A DNA stretch of 64,000 bases from Acidovorax sp. KKS102 (GTDB taxonomy: Bacteria > Pseudomonadota > Gammaproteobacteria > Burkholderiales > Burkholderiaceae_C), in assembly GCF_000302535.1 (NCBI RefSeq), contig NC_018708.1, positions 3,472,001 to 3,536,000 of the forward strand, given 5' to 3'. The notes below the pieces were generated by a model. The model made no database searches. It saw only the letters and a list, made by a program, of their open reading frames with translations, and had not been told where the DNA came from. Positions 46,719 through 55,540 of the stretch are shown piece after piece (the first letter of the stretch is position 1; each line of letters opens with the position of its first letter). A program made the position numbers and the translations under genes.

Positions 46719-47768
46719 ATGCCGCAGCCCTTGCCCGCCACGGACCGCCTGCTGACCGCGCCTTGCAGCCGCCGCCAGCTGCTGCAGACGCTCGCGGCCG
46801 CCGCCAGCGCTGGCGCGGGCCTGGCTCCCTTCCCGGCGGCAGCCGACGCATCCCGTGAGCCGGCGGAATGCATTGCGCCTTCACGCCCCGGCGGCGGATT
46901 TGACCTGACCTGTGGTCTGGCCTCGCAGGCACTGCAGGCCGTGCGCCCTGGCCGCACGCCGCTGCGCACCCGCTACCTGCCCGGCGGCATTGGCGCCGTG
47001 GCATTTGACCAGGTGGCCACCGGCCGCCTGGGAGGACCCGGCACCCTGGTGGCGTTCTCCAGCGGCTCGCTGCTCAACATGGCGCAGGGCCGCTTCGGCC
47101 CACACCCGGTGAGCGCCGTGCGCTGGATTGCAACGCTGGGCAACGACTACGGTGTGGTGGCGGTGCACCGCGACGCCCCCTACCAGCGCTTGCAGGATGT
47201 GGTCGCCGCGTTGCAAAAAGATTCGGGCCGCGTGGTGTTTGGTGCCGGCGGCACGCTGGGCAGCCAGGACTGGGTGAAGGCCGCGCTGCTGGTGCGCGCG
47301 GCGGGGCAAGACCACAAGCGCATGCGCTTTGTGTCGTTTGAGGGCGGCGGCGAAGCGCTCAAGGCGCTGGGTGGCCGACACATCGACATCTTCACCGGCG
47401 ACGCGGCCGAGGCCACCCGGGCCGCTGCGGAAGGTCTGCCGGTGCGCATCCTGGCGGTGCTGGCCCCCGCGCGGCTAGCCGGTGCGCTGGCCGCTCTGCC
47501 CACCGCACGCGAGCAAGGCATTGACCTGCAATGGACCACCGTGCGCGGCCTCTACATGGCCGCCAGCGTGCCCGACGCCGTTGCCCACGCCTGGACGACT
47601 GCCCTGCAGGAAGCGCAGGCGGCACCCGGGTATGCCGCGTTGTGCGCCCGCCATGGGCTGTACCCCTTTGCGCTGAGTGGCACGGCCCTGGACGACTATG
47701 TGCAGCGCAGCCTGGCCGACTATCGCCGCCTGGCGCAGGACCTGGGGCTGCGGTCCTGGCCGCGTTGA
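46719..47768 (+). CDS. Second Bug/TctC-like substrate-binding protein
   Basis: This 349 aa protein has a Tat-like signal (CSRRQLLQTLAAAASAGAGL) and a divergent Bug fold (RPGGGFDLTCGLASQAL, LPGGIGAVAFDQVATGR, GAGGTLGSQDWVKAALLVRA). I chose ATG 46719; an earlier in-frame GTG would overlap the kinase gene. As the third gene of the two-component operon it may be the periplasmic partner that presents the ligand to the kinase. That role is inferred. Confidence 0.85.
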   Translation: MPQPLPATDRLLTAPCSRRQLLQTLAAAASAGAGLAPFPAAADASREPAECIAPSRPGGGFDLTCGLASQALQAVRPGRTPLRTRYLPGGIGAVAFDQVATGRLGGPGTLVAFSSGSLLNMAQGRFGPHPVSAVRWIATLGNDYGVVAVHRDAPYQRLQDVVAALQKDSGRVVFGAGGTLGSQDWVKAALLVRAAGQDHKRMRFVSFEGGGEALKALGGRHIDIFTGDAAEATRAAAEGLPVRILAVLAPARLAGALAALPTAREQGIDLQWTTVRGLYMAASVPDAVAHAWTTALQEAQAAPGYAALCARHGLYPFALSGTALDDYVQRSLADYRRLAQDLGLRSWPR

Positions 47769-47800
47769 AGCAGCCAGCGGGCCGGTTCGCCCAATGCGCA

Positions 47801-48394
47801 TCAAGCGGGGTGGATAGTGAGCAGTGGCCGGCGCGCCGCGAACCGCTTGGACGCAACACGCTCCCGATAGGTCTGCGCATCAGCACGCACGGGGTTGTGA
47901 CGAACCACCAGGCCAAACAAATCGTCCACCCCATGAGGAGCCACAACGCCAATGGAGTCATCCGGCCGCAGGAAGACACCCACGCAAGTAGCGACCTCTG
48001 GCCAGGTCGCCACTCCATCCTCCAGCGAAAGCAACGGAGCCACTGTCTGCCCAAGATGTTCAGCAAACCAGCGGTGTACTGTCGCCTGGTTGGTCACCTC
48101 CCAGGCCAAGGAGGGCATTACCTTCCTCAAATAGCTTTCGAACTCTGCGTCTTGCGTCGTACGAACTAGACCAGAGTCGAAATACACCACGTCCACGTCG
48201 TCCAGGGGCGTAGGCGCAGCAAAGCCGTGCAAATCATCTCAGACCAGGGAGCGCACGGCTCCCGCGCCTATGCACCATGAGTCCAACCCCAGTGAACGAA
48301 CCGCACGCAGCGCTGCCATCAGCTTAGGCGATGCACCTACCAAGGCTGTCAGACGGCTATGTTTTACCGTCCAGGAACTACTTTGCTGATTCAC
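47801..48394 (-). pseudogene. Nucleotidyltransferase-fold protein (pfam NTP_transf_6 / DUF925), nonsense mutation
   Basis: One frame runs from a GTG at 48394 to a stop at 47801, about 197 codons, the usual family length. It encodes SRLTALVGASPKL, then LGLDSWCIGAGAVRSLV, then DDLHGFAAPTPLDDVDVVYFD. Between these blocks, at 48241-48239, stands TGA where this family has Trp (WCIGAGAVRSLVWD pattern), so a single TGG-to-TGA change interrupts it. The downstream part alone (143 codons from a TTG) lacks the start of the nucleotidyltransferase fold. The protein's function is unknown even when intact. Confidence 0.75.
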
Positions 48395-48483
48395 AAGGCA
48401 CGCGCTGACTGAAGGTGCGGTGGTTCAGAACAAGACAGCGGACGAGCCAACGTGCCGCCCAACATGAACACGTGGATGCAGGG

Positions 48484-48696
48484 TCATTTCTCCAGCCACC
48501 ACTGAATCACCACCTTGGCCAGGAACCCCAGAAAACCCACGCCAAGGCCCAGGAAGAGCACGAACGTGCCAAAGCGCCCGGCCTTCGATTCCCAGGCCAG
48601 CTGCCCGATGATGAACAGCATGTAGGCAATGAACGCCCCCACCCCGTAGGTGAGGAAGAAGCCCGAGATCTGCGCCTCGGTAAATCCAAAAATCAC
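48484..48696 (-). CDS. DUF2788 small membrane protein
   Basis: This 70 aa protein has two membrane helices (about 10-32 and 42-64) and the family sequence GAFIAYMLFIIGQLAWESKAGRFGTFVLFLGLG. Its function is unknown. It starts with GTG and overlaps the end of the upstream DUF2189 gene by 4 nt, so both are probably co-translated. The gap 48395-48483 shows nothing. Confidence 0.85.
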   Translation of the reverse strand: MIFGFTEAQISGFFLTYGVGAFIAYMLFIIGQLAWESKAGRFGTFVLFLGLGVGFLGFLAKVVIQWWLEK

Positions 48697-49556
48697 AATG
48701 TCCCTCCTGGCCGACGCACAGAGGCATTCGGTACAGCGGGGGCCACCAAGTCACGCTCGGGCAGGCTGGAGGCATCCACCAGGTCGCGGTAGGCATGCCA
48801 GCTGGCGTGGCCCAGCATGGGCATCACAGCAATCAGGCCCAGCAGCAGCGAGCCCAGGCCCAGCAAGGTAAAGCCCAGGATGATGGCAGCCCAGAACGCC
48901 ATCGGCAGCGGGTTGGTGATGACCGCCTGCCAGCCGGTGAGCACGGCCTGCAGCAACGTGGCGCGGCGGTCCAGCAGCAGCGGCATGGCCACCACGCTGG
49001 ACGCAAAAATGGGCGCAGCCATCAGGCTGCCCAGCGCTAGCCAGATTTCAAACAACCAGCCGTCACGCGCCATGACCACATGGCGCAGAAAGTCGAGCGG
49101 CGTCTCGATGGGCACGGGCGCGAGCAAGGTGATGAGCGCCGCCGAGGTCATGACCCAGCCCGAGGCGGCCAGCGCCAGCAGCGCCCCGAACTGCAGCATG
49201 CACCAGTAGTCGCTGCCCCATTTGTTCACATGGCTGTTCTGCCAGTTGAGCCAGGTCTTGAGCACCACGCCCAGGTTAGCGGCCTCGCCACGCTCCAGCG
49301 CGCGGCTCAGCGCATACAGGCTGGTGGCCAGCACCGGCGCCACCACCAGAAACCCCGACAGCGCACCCGCCAGCAGCCAGAAGCGGTGATGCGCCACCGC
49401 AAAGATGGCAGCGCCAAACAGGGTGAGCGCCAGGCCATGCGCAAAACTGATCCAGCCCGCCCGCGCCATGTCGCGCCAGGCCAGCACCAGCCAGGTCATG
49501 GGCTGCATCAGGCCGATGGTGCGGATGGCAGGTAATGGTGGGGGAGTACGGGGCAT
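48693..49556 (-). CDS. DUF2189 family integral membrane protein
   Basis: This 287 aa protein has about six membrane helices. The N-terminal motif WLVLAWRDMARAGWISFAHGLALTLFGAAIF and the GFLVVAPVLATSLYALSRALERGE segment are those of the DUF2189 family. Its function is unknown. I chose the ATG at 49556; the open frame continues upstream into non-coding sequence. Confidence 0.88.
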   Translation of the reverse strand: MPRTPPPLPAIRTIGLMQPMTWLVLAWRDMARAGWISFAHGLALTLFGAAIFAVAHHRFWLLAGALSGFLVVAPVLATSLYALSRALERGEAANLGVVLKTWLNWQNSHVNKWGSDYWCMLQFGALLALAASGWVMTSAALITLLAPVPIETPLDFLRHVVMARDGWLFEIWLALGSLMAAPIFASSVVAMPLLLDRRATLLQAVLTGWQAVITNPLPMAFWAAIILGFTLLGLGSLLLGLIAVMPMLGHASWHAYRDLVDASSLPERDLVAPAVPNASVRRPGGTL

Positions 49557-49668
49557 GGTGAGAGGGGTCGCTGAGCGACGATGGAGTGTGACCTGATCGG
49601 GCCGCAGCTTCAACCGCCGCGCGCCCAAACCTTGACCTGAGGCAAGAAACCGAACCCTGTAGAACCCG

Positions 49669-50385
49669 TCAGGCCAACAGCCGGCACAGCGCGGTAAGGC
49701 TGTCCACCGTGGCGTGGGGCGGTGTGTCGTCGTGCGGCCAGGGGTGGTTGGCACTGTTGATCCACACCGCCTGCATGCCCGCGTTCAGCGCGCCCTGCGC
49801 ATCCAGTGTGGCGTCGTCGCCCACGTGCAGCACCTCGTGGGGCAGCACATCCACGGCCGTGGCGGCCGCATGGAAGATGCGCACATCGGGCTTGGCGATG
49901 CCAAAGTCCGACGCGCTGATGCTGTGGCGAAAGTAGTGGCCGATGCCAATGCGGTGGATATCGGCATTGCCGTTGGACACCGCCACCACCGGGTAGCGCG
50001 CTGACAAGAAAGCCAGCGTGTCGTGCGCATCGTCAAACAGCTCCACCCGCTGCCGCTCGGCAAAGAACAAATCAAACGCCGGTTCGGCCAGCGCGGGCTC
50101 GTCACCGGCCTGTGTCAGCGCCAGCCGGATGGACTCGCGCCGCAGTGCGCTCAGGTCGCCCTTCAGGTCGGGGCGCAGGGTCACCATCTGGTTGCGGATG
50201 GCGCGCAGCGCCTCGGTGTCCGAGAACAATGCCGCCGTGGCGGGCGCATGGTGGGTCAGCCAGTCCAGCAGCACACTTTCGGCCCGCGTGATGGTGGGCC
50301 AGATGGGCCAGAGCGTGTCGTCCAGATCGATGGAGATCGCGCGGATGCGGGAGGTGTCCAGAGAGGGGTTTGGCACAGGGCGCAC
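49669..50385 (-). CDS. HAD-family hydrolase (YjjG-like phosphatase)
   Basis: This protein of about 238 aa has HAD motif I SIDLDDTLWP, motif II VVAVSNGNAD, a motif III lysine in FGIAKPDVRIF and motif IV LHVGDDATLDAQGA. It should be a small-molecule phosphatase of unknown substrate. No ATG is available; I used the GTG at 50385 (VRPVPNPSLD), and the next GTG three codons later is equally possible. The long upstream extension of the frame is not protein-like. Confidence 0.85.
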   Translation of the reverse strand: MRPVPNPSLDTSRIRAISIDLDDTLWPIWPTITRAESVLLDWLTHHAPATAALFSDTEALRAIRNQMVTLRPDLKGDLSALRRESIRLALTQAGDEPALAEPAFDLFFAERQRVELFDDAHDTLAFLSARYPVVAVSNGNADIHRIGIGHYFRHSISASDFGIAKPDVRIFHAAATAVDVLPHEVLHVGDDATLDAQGALNAGMQAVWINSANHPWPHDDTPPHATVDSLTALCRLLA

Positions 50386-50476
50386 CTGAAGGATGAAGGC
50401 GGAAAAAGAGGCCCCGGCGATGCACCGGGGCGAGGGCCGCAAAGCATACCGCAGGCCTTTGCGCCGTGCACTGCGT

Positions 50477-51553
50477 TCAACCGGGGTCTGGAGCGCCCGC
50501 AGGCCCCAACGACGATCCGCGCACCACCAGCAGCCCGGGCAGTAGGCTCTCGCGCGCAGGGCCTTCCAGGCCGTTGATGCGCTCCAGCAGGCACTGCGCC
50601 GCGCGTTGTCCGATGGCATCGGTGGGCTGGGCCACCGCGCTCAGGCCAGGCCGGATCAGCGACGCCCATTCAGGGTCGTCAAAGCCCACAAAGCCCAGCT
50701 GTTGTCCAAACGTCCACCCCATGCGCGAGACGGCTGCAGCCACCCGCAGCGTGACCACCGAATTGCCCGCCACCACCGCGCAGCGCTCGCCGGGCAGGGC
50801 CTGCCGCAGCAGATCGGTGAGTGCCTGGTCCAGCACCTCGTCGCCCTGCTCCGCCGCCAGCTCCAGCACCGTGCCGCGCACCGCCGAGCGCTTGGAGGAC
50901 ACCAGCGCACGAAAGGCCTCTGTGCGCTCGATGCGGGAACTCACGCCCAGCAAGGGCTGGGTGATGTAGAGCAGGCGCTGCCAGCCTTGCTGCTGCAGGT
51001 GGGCGCAGGCTTCGCGCATGGCGCCCTGGTTGTCCAACGAGACGAAGTCTGCCGCCAGCCCGGCGTGGCGCCGGTCCACCAGCACGGCGGGTTTGCCGTG
51101 CAAGGTGTTCACATCCGCCTGCCCCTCGCCCTGCCCCAGCGTGTTGAGGATGAAACCGTCCACCTGGTAGCTGGCCAGCGCGTCGATGGCCGCGCGCTCG
51201 CGCTCGCGGTCGTTGCCCAGGTTGAACAGCATGACCAGGTAGCCAGCGTCCTGGCAGGCCTTCTCGGCGCCTCGCAAAACGGCCACCGAATAGGGGTTGG
51301 TGATGTCGGCCACCACCAGGCCAATGAGGCGCGAGCGGCCATGACTCAGCGCCTGGGCCATGGGACTGGGCACGTAGGCCAGCTTAGCGATGGCAGCCTC
51401 GACGCGCGCCGCAATGTCGGGGCTGAGCAGGCGTTCGCGGTGGTTGAAGTAGCGCGACACCGTGGCCTTGGACACACCTGCCTCGGCCGCCACATCGGCG
51501 ATGGTGGGACGGGCGCGCAGCGTGGCGGAGGGTGCGGGTGTCGGCGGGCTCAT
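50477..51553 (-). CDS. ptxS: LacI-family repressor of 2-ketogluconate genes
   Basis: This 358 aa regulator has an N-terminal helix-turn-helix (PTIADVAAEAGVSKATVSRYFN) with the hinge helix SPMAQALSHGRSRLIG and a periplasmic-binding-protein-like sensor domain. It stands at the end of an operon with kguE, kguK and kguD. A perfect copy of the PtxS operator known from Pseudomonas (TGAAACCGGTTTCA) lies at the head of that operon. The ATG would overlap the original kguD stop (ATGA) if the inserted element at 51562-51831 were removed. Confidence 0.8.
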   Translation of the reverse strand: MSPPTPAPSATLRARPTIADVAAEAGVSKATVSRYFNHRERLLSPDIAARVEAAIAKLAYVPSPMAQALSHGRSRLIGLVVADITNPYSVAVLRGAEKACQDAGYLVMLFNLGNDRERERAAIDALASYQVDGFILNTLGQGEGQADVNTLHGKPAVLVDRRHAGLAADFVSLDNQGAMREACAHLQQQGWQRLLYITQPLLGVSSRIERTEAFRALVSSKRSAVRGTVLELAAEQGDEVLDQALTDLLRQALPGERCAVVAGNSVVTLRVAAAVSRMGWTFGQQLGFVGFDDPEWASLIRPGLSAVAQPTDAIGQRAAQCLLERINGLEGPARESLLPGLLVVRGSSLGPAGAPDPG

Positions 51554-51561
51554 GCTGGTAA

Positions 51562-51831
51562 GAACCTGTTCGAAATTTTTTCAGGGTCGCACAAGTGCCT
51601 TGCCGGGATGGGGTGCAAGGCGCGGGGTGCAGCCAATAGCCCGTGCTATTGGCAAGCGCCGCAACGCCGCAGACCGCCCGGCAAGGCACTTGCCCGCGAG
51701 GGTTGGAGTGAAATCGGGCGATTGGACGCCCCGGCCGCTTGCATGGGCACGAGCCCATGCGGCGCACCCGAAGCATCCACTCATCCCGATTGCACTCCAA
51801 TGCGATCCCTGAAAAGATTTTGAACAGGTTC
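51562..51831. mobile_element. MITE-like non-coding element between kguD and ptxS
   Basis: This 270-bp element has imperfect terminal inverted repeats of about 30 bp (GAACCTGTTCGAAATTTTTT and GAACCTGTTCAAAATCTTTT read inward). It is flanked by TAA on both sides (51559-51561 and 51832-51834). Inside are nested inverted repeats: AAGTGCCTTGCCGGG (51593/51677), TTGGAGTG.AATCGGG (51703/51785), and hairpins CCAATAGC/GCTATTGG and GCATGGGC/GCCCATGC. It has no protein-coding capacity. Removing it and one TAA restores a kguD end whose TGA stop overlaps the ptxS ATG. Confidence 0.75.
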
Positions 51832-52848
51832 TAAGGTGTTGTACACGGCGGCCGGCCGTTCGCCCGCCAGGGCCTGCAGCAGGTTGGTGGTGGCCAACGC
51901 GGCCATGGCATGGCGCGTGTCGTGCGTGGCCGAGCCGATGTGGGGCAGCGGCGTCACGCGCGGGTGGGTGCGCAGGGGCGACGCCAGCGGCAGCGGCTCG
52001 GTGGCAAATACATCGAGCCCCGCTGCGCGCAGCGGGCCATGGTCCAGCGCGTGCAGCAGGTCTTGCTCCACCACCGTGGCGCCCCGGCCGCCGTTGATGA
52101 AGATGGCGCCGGGCTTCATGGCCGCAAACAGTTCGGCGTTGACCATGCCCCGCGTGCTGTCCGACAAGGGCAGCATGGCCACCACAAAGTCCGATTGCGC
52201 CAGCAACGCGGGCAGCGGCGTGTGGATGGCCTTGCCCTGCAATTCAGGAGCCTGGGTGGCCAAGTCCACCGGGCGGCGGGCGTGGTACATCACCGGCATG
52301 CCAAACCCCAGTGCGGCGCGGCGCGCCACCGCCTGGCCAATGCGGCCAAATCCGAGCAGGCCCAGCGTCTTGCCATGCACATCGCTGCCAAACAGGTCTT
52401 CTCCAATGTTCTTGGTCCACCGGCCCTCGCGCACCAGCTGCGACAGCTCTACCAGCCTGCGGCTGGTGGCCATGAGGAGGGCAAACACCGAGTCTGCCAC
52501 CGTTTCGTCAAGCACTCCGGGGGTGTGGCACAGCATGATGCCGCGCGACTGCAGCACGTCCAGCGCGTAGTTGTCCACGCCCACCGAAATGCTGGACACC
52601 ACCTGCAGCCGGGGCGCACGCCCCAGCACGGCGGCATCGATGGGAAAGCTGGAGCCGATGAGCCCGTGCGCCTGTGCCAGCGCGGCATCGAATCGCGCAC
52701 GTTCATCGGGCTTTCGCGGGTCGGCCACGGTCACATCGTGCACGGCGGTCAGCCGCGCGAGCTGGTCGGGCGGCAGCTCGCGAAACACCAGCACCTGCTT
52801 GCGCGCGGGGCTTGTGTTGCTGTCTGTTGAAGGTAGCGTCAGGCTCAC
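51781..52848 (-). CDS. kguD: 2-ketogluconate-6-phosphate reductase-like D-2-hydroxyacid dehydrogenase
   Basis: This 355 aa NAD(P)-dependent enzyme should reduce 2-keto-6-phosphogluconate to 6-phosphogluconate. The nucleotide motif is LLGFGRIGQAVARR (about 165-178). Catalytic Arg lies in FINGGRGATVV and the His in PLPHIGSATHDTR. It starts with GTG and overlaps kguK by 4 nt. The last 16 residues (EPVQNLF... after Leu339) are encoded by the inserted element and would originally have been PA. A GhrB-type glyoxylate/2-ketogluconate reductase is the alternative name. Confidence 0.82.
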   Translation of the reverse strand: MSLTLPSTDSNTSPARKQVLVFRELPPDQLARLTAVHDVTVADPRKPDERARFDAALAQAHGLIGSSFPIDAAVLGRAPRLQVVSSISVGVDNYALDVLQSRGIMLCHTPGVLDETVADSVFALLMATSRRLVELSQLVREGRWTKNIGEDLFGSDVHGKTLGLLGFGRIGQAVARRAALGFGMPVMYHARRPVDLATQAPELQGKAIHTPLPALLAQSDFVVAMLPLSDSTRGMVNAELFAAMKPGAIFINGGRGATVVEQDLLHALDHGPLRAAGLDVFATEPLPLASPLRTHPRVTPLPHIGSATHDTRHAMAALATTNLLQALAGERPAAVYNTLEPVQNLFRDRIGVQSG

Positions 52849-53795
52849 AGGCCCGCCTCCTGCAGTTGTGCGCGGGTGGGCAGCCCCTCCGTGTCGCCCA
52901 GCACCTGCACGGCACGCGCACCGATCCAGGCGCCACGGCGCACGGCGGCGGGCACCGGCAGGCCCTCCAGCAGGGCGCTGATCACGCCCACGGCAAAGCC
53001 GTCGCCCGCGCCCACGGTGTCTACCACCTGGGCCACGGGCACGCCGGGCACGCGGCCGGTGCCGGCCACGTCGCTGTCGTAGTAAGCGCCCTCGGGGCCA
53101 AGCTTGACGACCACCAGCTTGGCGCCTCGCTCACGGTAAAAGCGCGCCACGCCCTCGGGGGTGGTTTCGCCGGTCAAAAACACGCCCTCTTCCATGCCCG
53201 GCAGCACCCAGTCGGCATAGGTTGCCAGGGTGTTGATCCAGTGGCGCATGGTCTCGGGCGACGACCACAGCGTGGGGCGCAGGTTGGGGTCGAACGAGAT
53301 GGTGCGGCCTGCGGCGCGCATCACCTCCAGCGTGCGAATGGCGGCCTGCAGGCTGGTGTCGGAGATGGCGGCAAACACGCCCGTGGCATGCAGGTGGCGC
53401 GCAGAACGCAGCCAGGGCTCATCCACATCGCCGGGCCCCATCTGGCTGGCAGCGGAGCCCTTGCGGTGGTATTCCACCTGCGGGTCGCGGCCATCCATCA
53501 CACGCTCCTTGAACTGGAAGCCCGTGCGCTGCGTGGCATCGCACACCACGTGCGAGCAATCAATGCCTTCGCCCTGCATGGCAGCCAGCAGCGCGCGGCC
53601 CATCGAATCGGTGCCCAGGCGGCTGGCCCAGCCTACCTTCAGGCCCAGACGCGCCAGGCCAATGGCCACATTGGTCTCAGCCCCGGCGGTGCGCTTGTGA
53701 AAGCCGGTGGCGTTCTCCAGCGGGCCAGGCTCGTTGGCCACCAGCAGCAGCATGGCCTCGCCAAACAGCGCAACGTCAAAAGCCGGGGCGGTCAT
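52845..53795 (-). CDS. kguK: PfkB-family 2-ketogluconate kinase
   Basis: This 316 aa ribokinase-fold kinase has the N-terminal DVALFGEAMLLLVANEPGPL and the PfkB signature VDTVGAGDGFAVGVISALLEG with the catalytic Asp. The GLKVGWASRLGTDSMGRALL segment is typical of 2-keto-3-deoxygluconate and 2-ketogluconate kinases. The kguE-kguK-kguD order favours 2-ketogluconate as substrate. It overlaps both neighbours by 4 nt. Confidence 0.82.
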   Translation of the reverse strand: MTAPAFDVALFGEAMLLLVANEPGPLENATGFHKRTAGAETNVAIGLARLGLKVGWASRLGTDSMGRALLAAMQGEGIDCSHVVCDATQRTGFQFKERVMDGRDPQVEYHRKGSAASQMGPGDVDEPWLRSARHLHATGVFAAISDTSLQAAIRTLEVMRAAGRTISFDPNLRPTLWSSPETMRHWINTLATYADWVLPGMEEGVFLTGETTPEGVARFYRERGAKLVVVKLGPEGAYYDSDVAGTGRVPGVPVAQVVDTVGAGDGFAVGVISALLEGLPVPAAVRRGAWIGARAVQVLGDTEGLPTRAQLQEAGL

Positions 53796-54538
53796 GCAGC
53801 CTCCCGTGCGGCGCGAATGATGGCCACCTGCTCGCGCGTGACGGTCACCAGGTCGTCGCCCACCAGCGGGTATTCAATGGCATGCGGCACATCGGCAGGC
53901 AAGGCACGCAGCACAGCGCGCCAGGGCGCCACCGAATCGGCCAGCGGCACCGCCACCCACTTGGCGGGCAAGCGCTGCACGCCCTTGCAGTGCACATAGC
54001 GCACATAGGGCGCCAGGGCCTGCGCGGCCTGCAGCGGGCATTCGCCCTGCCAGTGCCAGTTGCCCATGTCAAAGGTCATGCCCAGGTCGAGCCCCGCCTG
54101 CTCCTGGGCTGCAAAAAAGGCCTGCATCGCGGCCAGCGTACCGGCAGTGGCGGTCTGGTCGTTCTCGATCACCAGCTCCACCTGCGGGGCGGCCAACAGC
54201 AGGTCCTTGAGGCGGTGCAGCGAGGCATGCGACGAAGGACCAAAGCCGCCAATCGACATCTTCAGGCGCGGCGCACGCAGCACCTGCGCAGCCTGCACGC
54301 CACGCGCCAGGGCTGCTTCATTCAGCGCGCCCTGCGGGGTCCACAGACCTTCGGGGCTGGAGTACACCGCCGCCCGGCCCGCCAGCGCGGGCAGCTCGGT
54401 GGTTGCATCGCGCAGCAGTTCGCCACGCACCTCCACGCCGTCCGCACCCGCTTGCTGGGCCAGGTCGGTGCACCACAACTGGCCGTGGCGACCGGTTTCG
54501 GCCGCGCCGAAGGAGGACAGGGAAATCAATACCTTCAT
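53792..54538 (-). CDS. kguE: KguE-like sugar phosphate isomerase/epimerase
   Basis: This 248 aa TIM-barrel protein belongs to the xylose-isomerase-like AP endonuclease 2 family. Metal-ligand residues are plausible in VELVIENDQTA, MTFDMGNWHWQG, YVHCKGV and HAIEYPLVG. KguE opens the kguEKTD operon of Pseudomonas, where its exact reaction is not settled. Here it stands between the ABC transporter ATPase gene and kguK. Confidence 0.78.
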   Translation of the reverse strand: MKVLISLSSFGAAETGRHGQLWCTDLAQQAGADGVEVRGELLRDATTELPALAGRAAVYSSPEGLWTPQGALNEAALARGVQAAQVLRAPRLKMSIGGFGPSSHASLHRLKDLLLAAPQVELVIENDQTATAGTLAAMQAFFAAQEQAGLDLGMTFDMGNWHWQGECPLQAAQALAPYVRYVHCKGVQRLPAKWVAVPLADSVAPWRAVLRALPADVPHAIEYPLVGDDLVTVTREQVAIIRAAREAA

Positions 54539-54599
54539 GTGTTTCTTTCAGGCTCCGCCCACCAGGGCAGAGGCCATCAACCGCACGACCTGCCAGGTC

Positions 54600-55388
54600 T
54601 CAATGTGCGTGGTGGGAACTCAGGATCTGGCCCAGGAACTGCCGCGTCTTGTCTTGCTGCGGCTGGCCAAAGAACTGCTGAGGCGGCGCCTGCTCCAGGA
54701 TCTTGCCGTCGGCCATGAAGATCACGCGGTCGGCCACGCTGCGGGCAAAGCCCATTTCGTGCGTCACGCACAGCATGGTCATGCCGTCTTCGGCCAGGCT
54801 GATCATGGTGTCCAGCACTTCCTTGACCATCTCGGGGTCGAGCGCCGAGGTGGGCTCGTCAAACAGCATCACCTTGGGCGCCATGCACAGCGCCCGCGCA
54901 ATCGCCACGCGCTGCTGCTGCCCGCCCGACAGCTGGCTCGGGTGCTTGTGCGCCTGCTCGGGGATGCGCACGCGGGTGAGGTACTTCATGGCCACTTCTT
55001 CCGCCTGGGCCTTGCTCATGCCGCGTGAACGCATGGGGGCCAGCGTGCAGTTTTCCAGAATGGTCAGGTGGGGGAACAGGTTGAACTGCTGGAACACCAT
55101 GCCCACTTCAGCGCGCACGGCGTCCACGTTCTTGCCGCCGGCGGTCAGGTCAATGCCATCGACCTCAATACGGCCCTTTTGCACCGTCTCAAGCCGGTTG
55201 ATGCAGCGAATCAGCGTGGACTTGCCCGAGCCCGATGGCCCGCAGATCACGATGCGCTCGCCGGGCCGCACCGACAGGTTGATGTCGGTGAGCACCTGGA
55301 AGCTGTCGTACCACTTGTTGACTCCCTCCATCGTGATGATGGGGGGTGCACCGGTGGTGGTCATCGTCGTAGTGACTGCGTCCGTCAT
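54600..55388 (-). CDS. Polar amino-acid type ABC transporter, ATPase subunit
   Basis: This 262 aa ATPase has Walker [11 protein letters not shown], signature [15 protein letters not shown], Walker [13 protein letters not shown] and the switch His in VTHEMGFA. Overall it is close to GlnQ/HisP. I chose ATG 55388, with AGGAG upstream; an upstream in-frame TTG is less likely. It belongs to the operon with two permeases and a binding protein, under the PtxS-type operator. Confidence 0.93.
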   Translation of the reverse strand: MTDAVTTTMTTTGAPPIITMEGVNKWYDSFQVLTDINLSVRPGERIVICGPSGSGKSTLIRCINRLETVQKGRIEVDGIDLTAGGKNVDAVRAEVGMVFQQFNLFPHLTILENCTLAPMRSRGMSKAQAEEVAMKYLTRVRIPEQAHKHPSQLSGGQQQRVAIARALCMAPKVMLFDEPTSALDPEMVKEVLDTMISLAEDGMTMLCVTHEMGFARSVADRVIFMADGKILEQAPPQQFFGQPQQDKTRQFLGQILSSHHAH

Positions 55389-55426
55389 TGTCAAAGGCTC
55401 CTGGGATGTCTCGCTCTGTTCGACTG

Positions 55427-55540
55427 AGAGCGGATAAGAAAACTCAGCGAAGCGGTTCTGGCTAGGCGCTGCGTCGCAGGCAGTACGGGTAGTACGACAA
55501 GACGCTGCAACGACGCCAGAAGAGTTTTATTAACCGCTCT
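55427..55540. repeat. Structured 114-bp intergenic repeat element
   Basis: The ends are inverted repeats (AGAGCGGATAAGAAAACTC against AGAGCGGTTAATAAAACTC). Inside, TTCTGGC pairs with GCCAGAA around a GC-rich core (GGCGCTGCGTCGCAGGCAGT...). The element abuts the stop codon of the binding-protein gene and separates it from the ATPase gene. I recall similar sequences scattered in Acidovorax and Comamonas genomes. It could act as an RNA hairpin that lowers expression of downstream genes relative to the binding protein. Confidence 0.65.
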
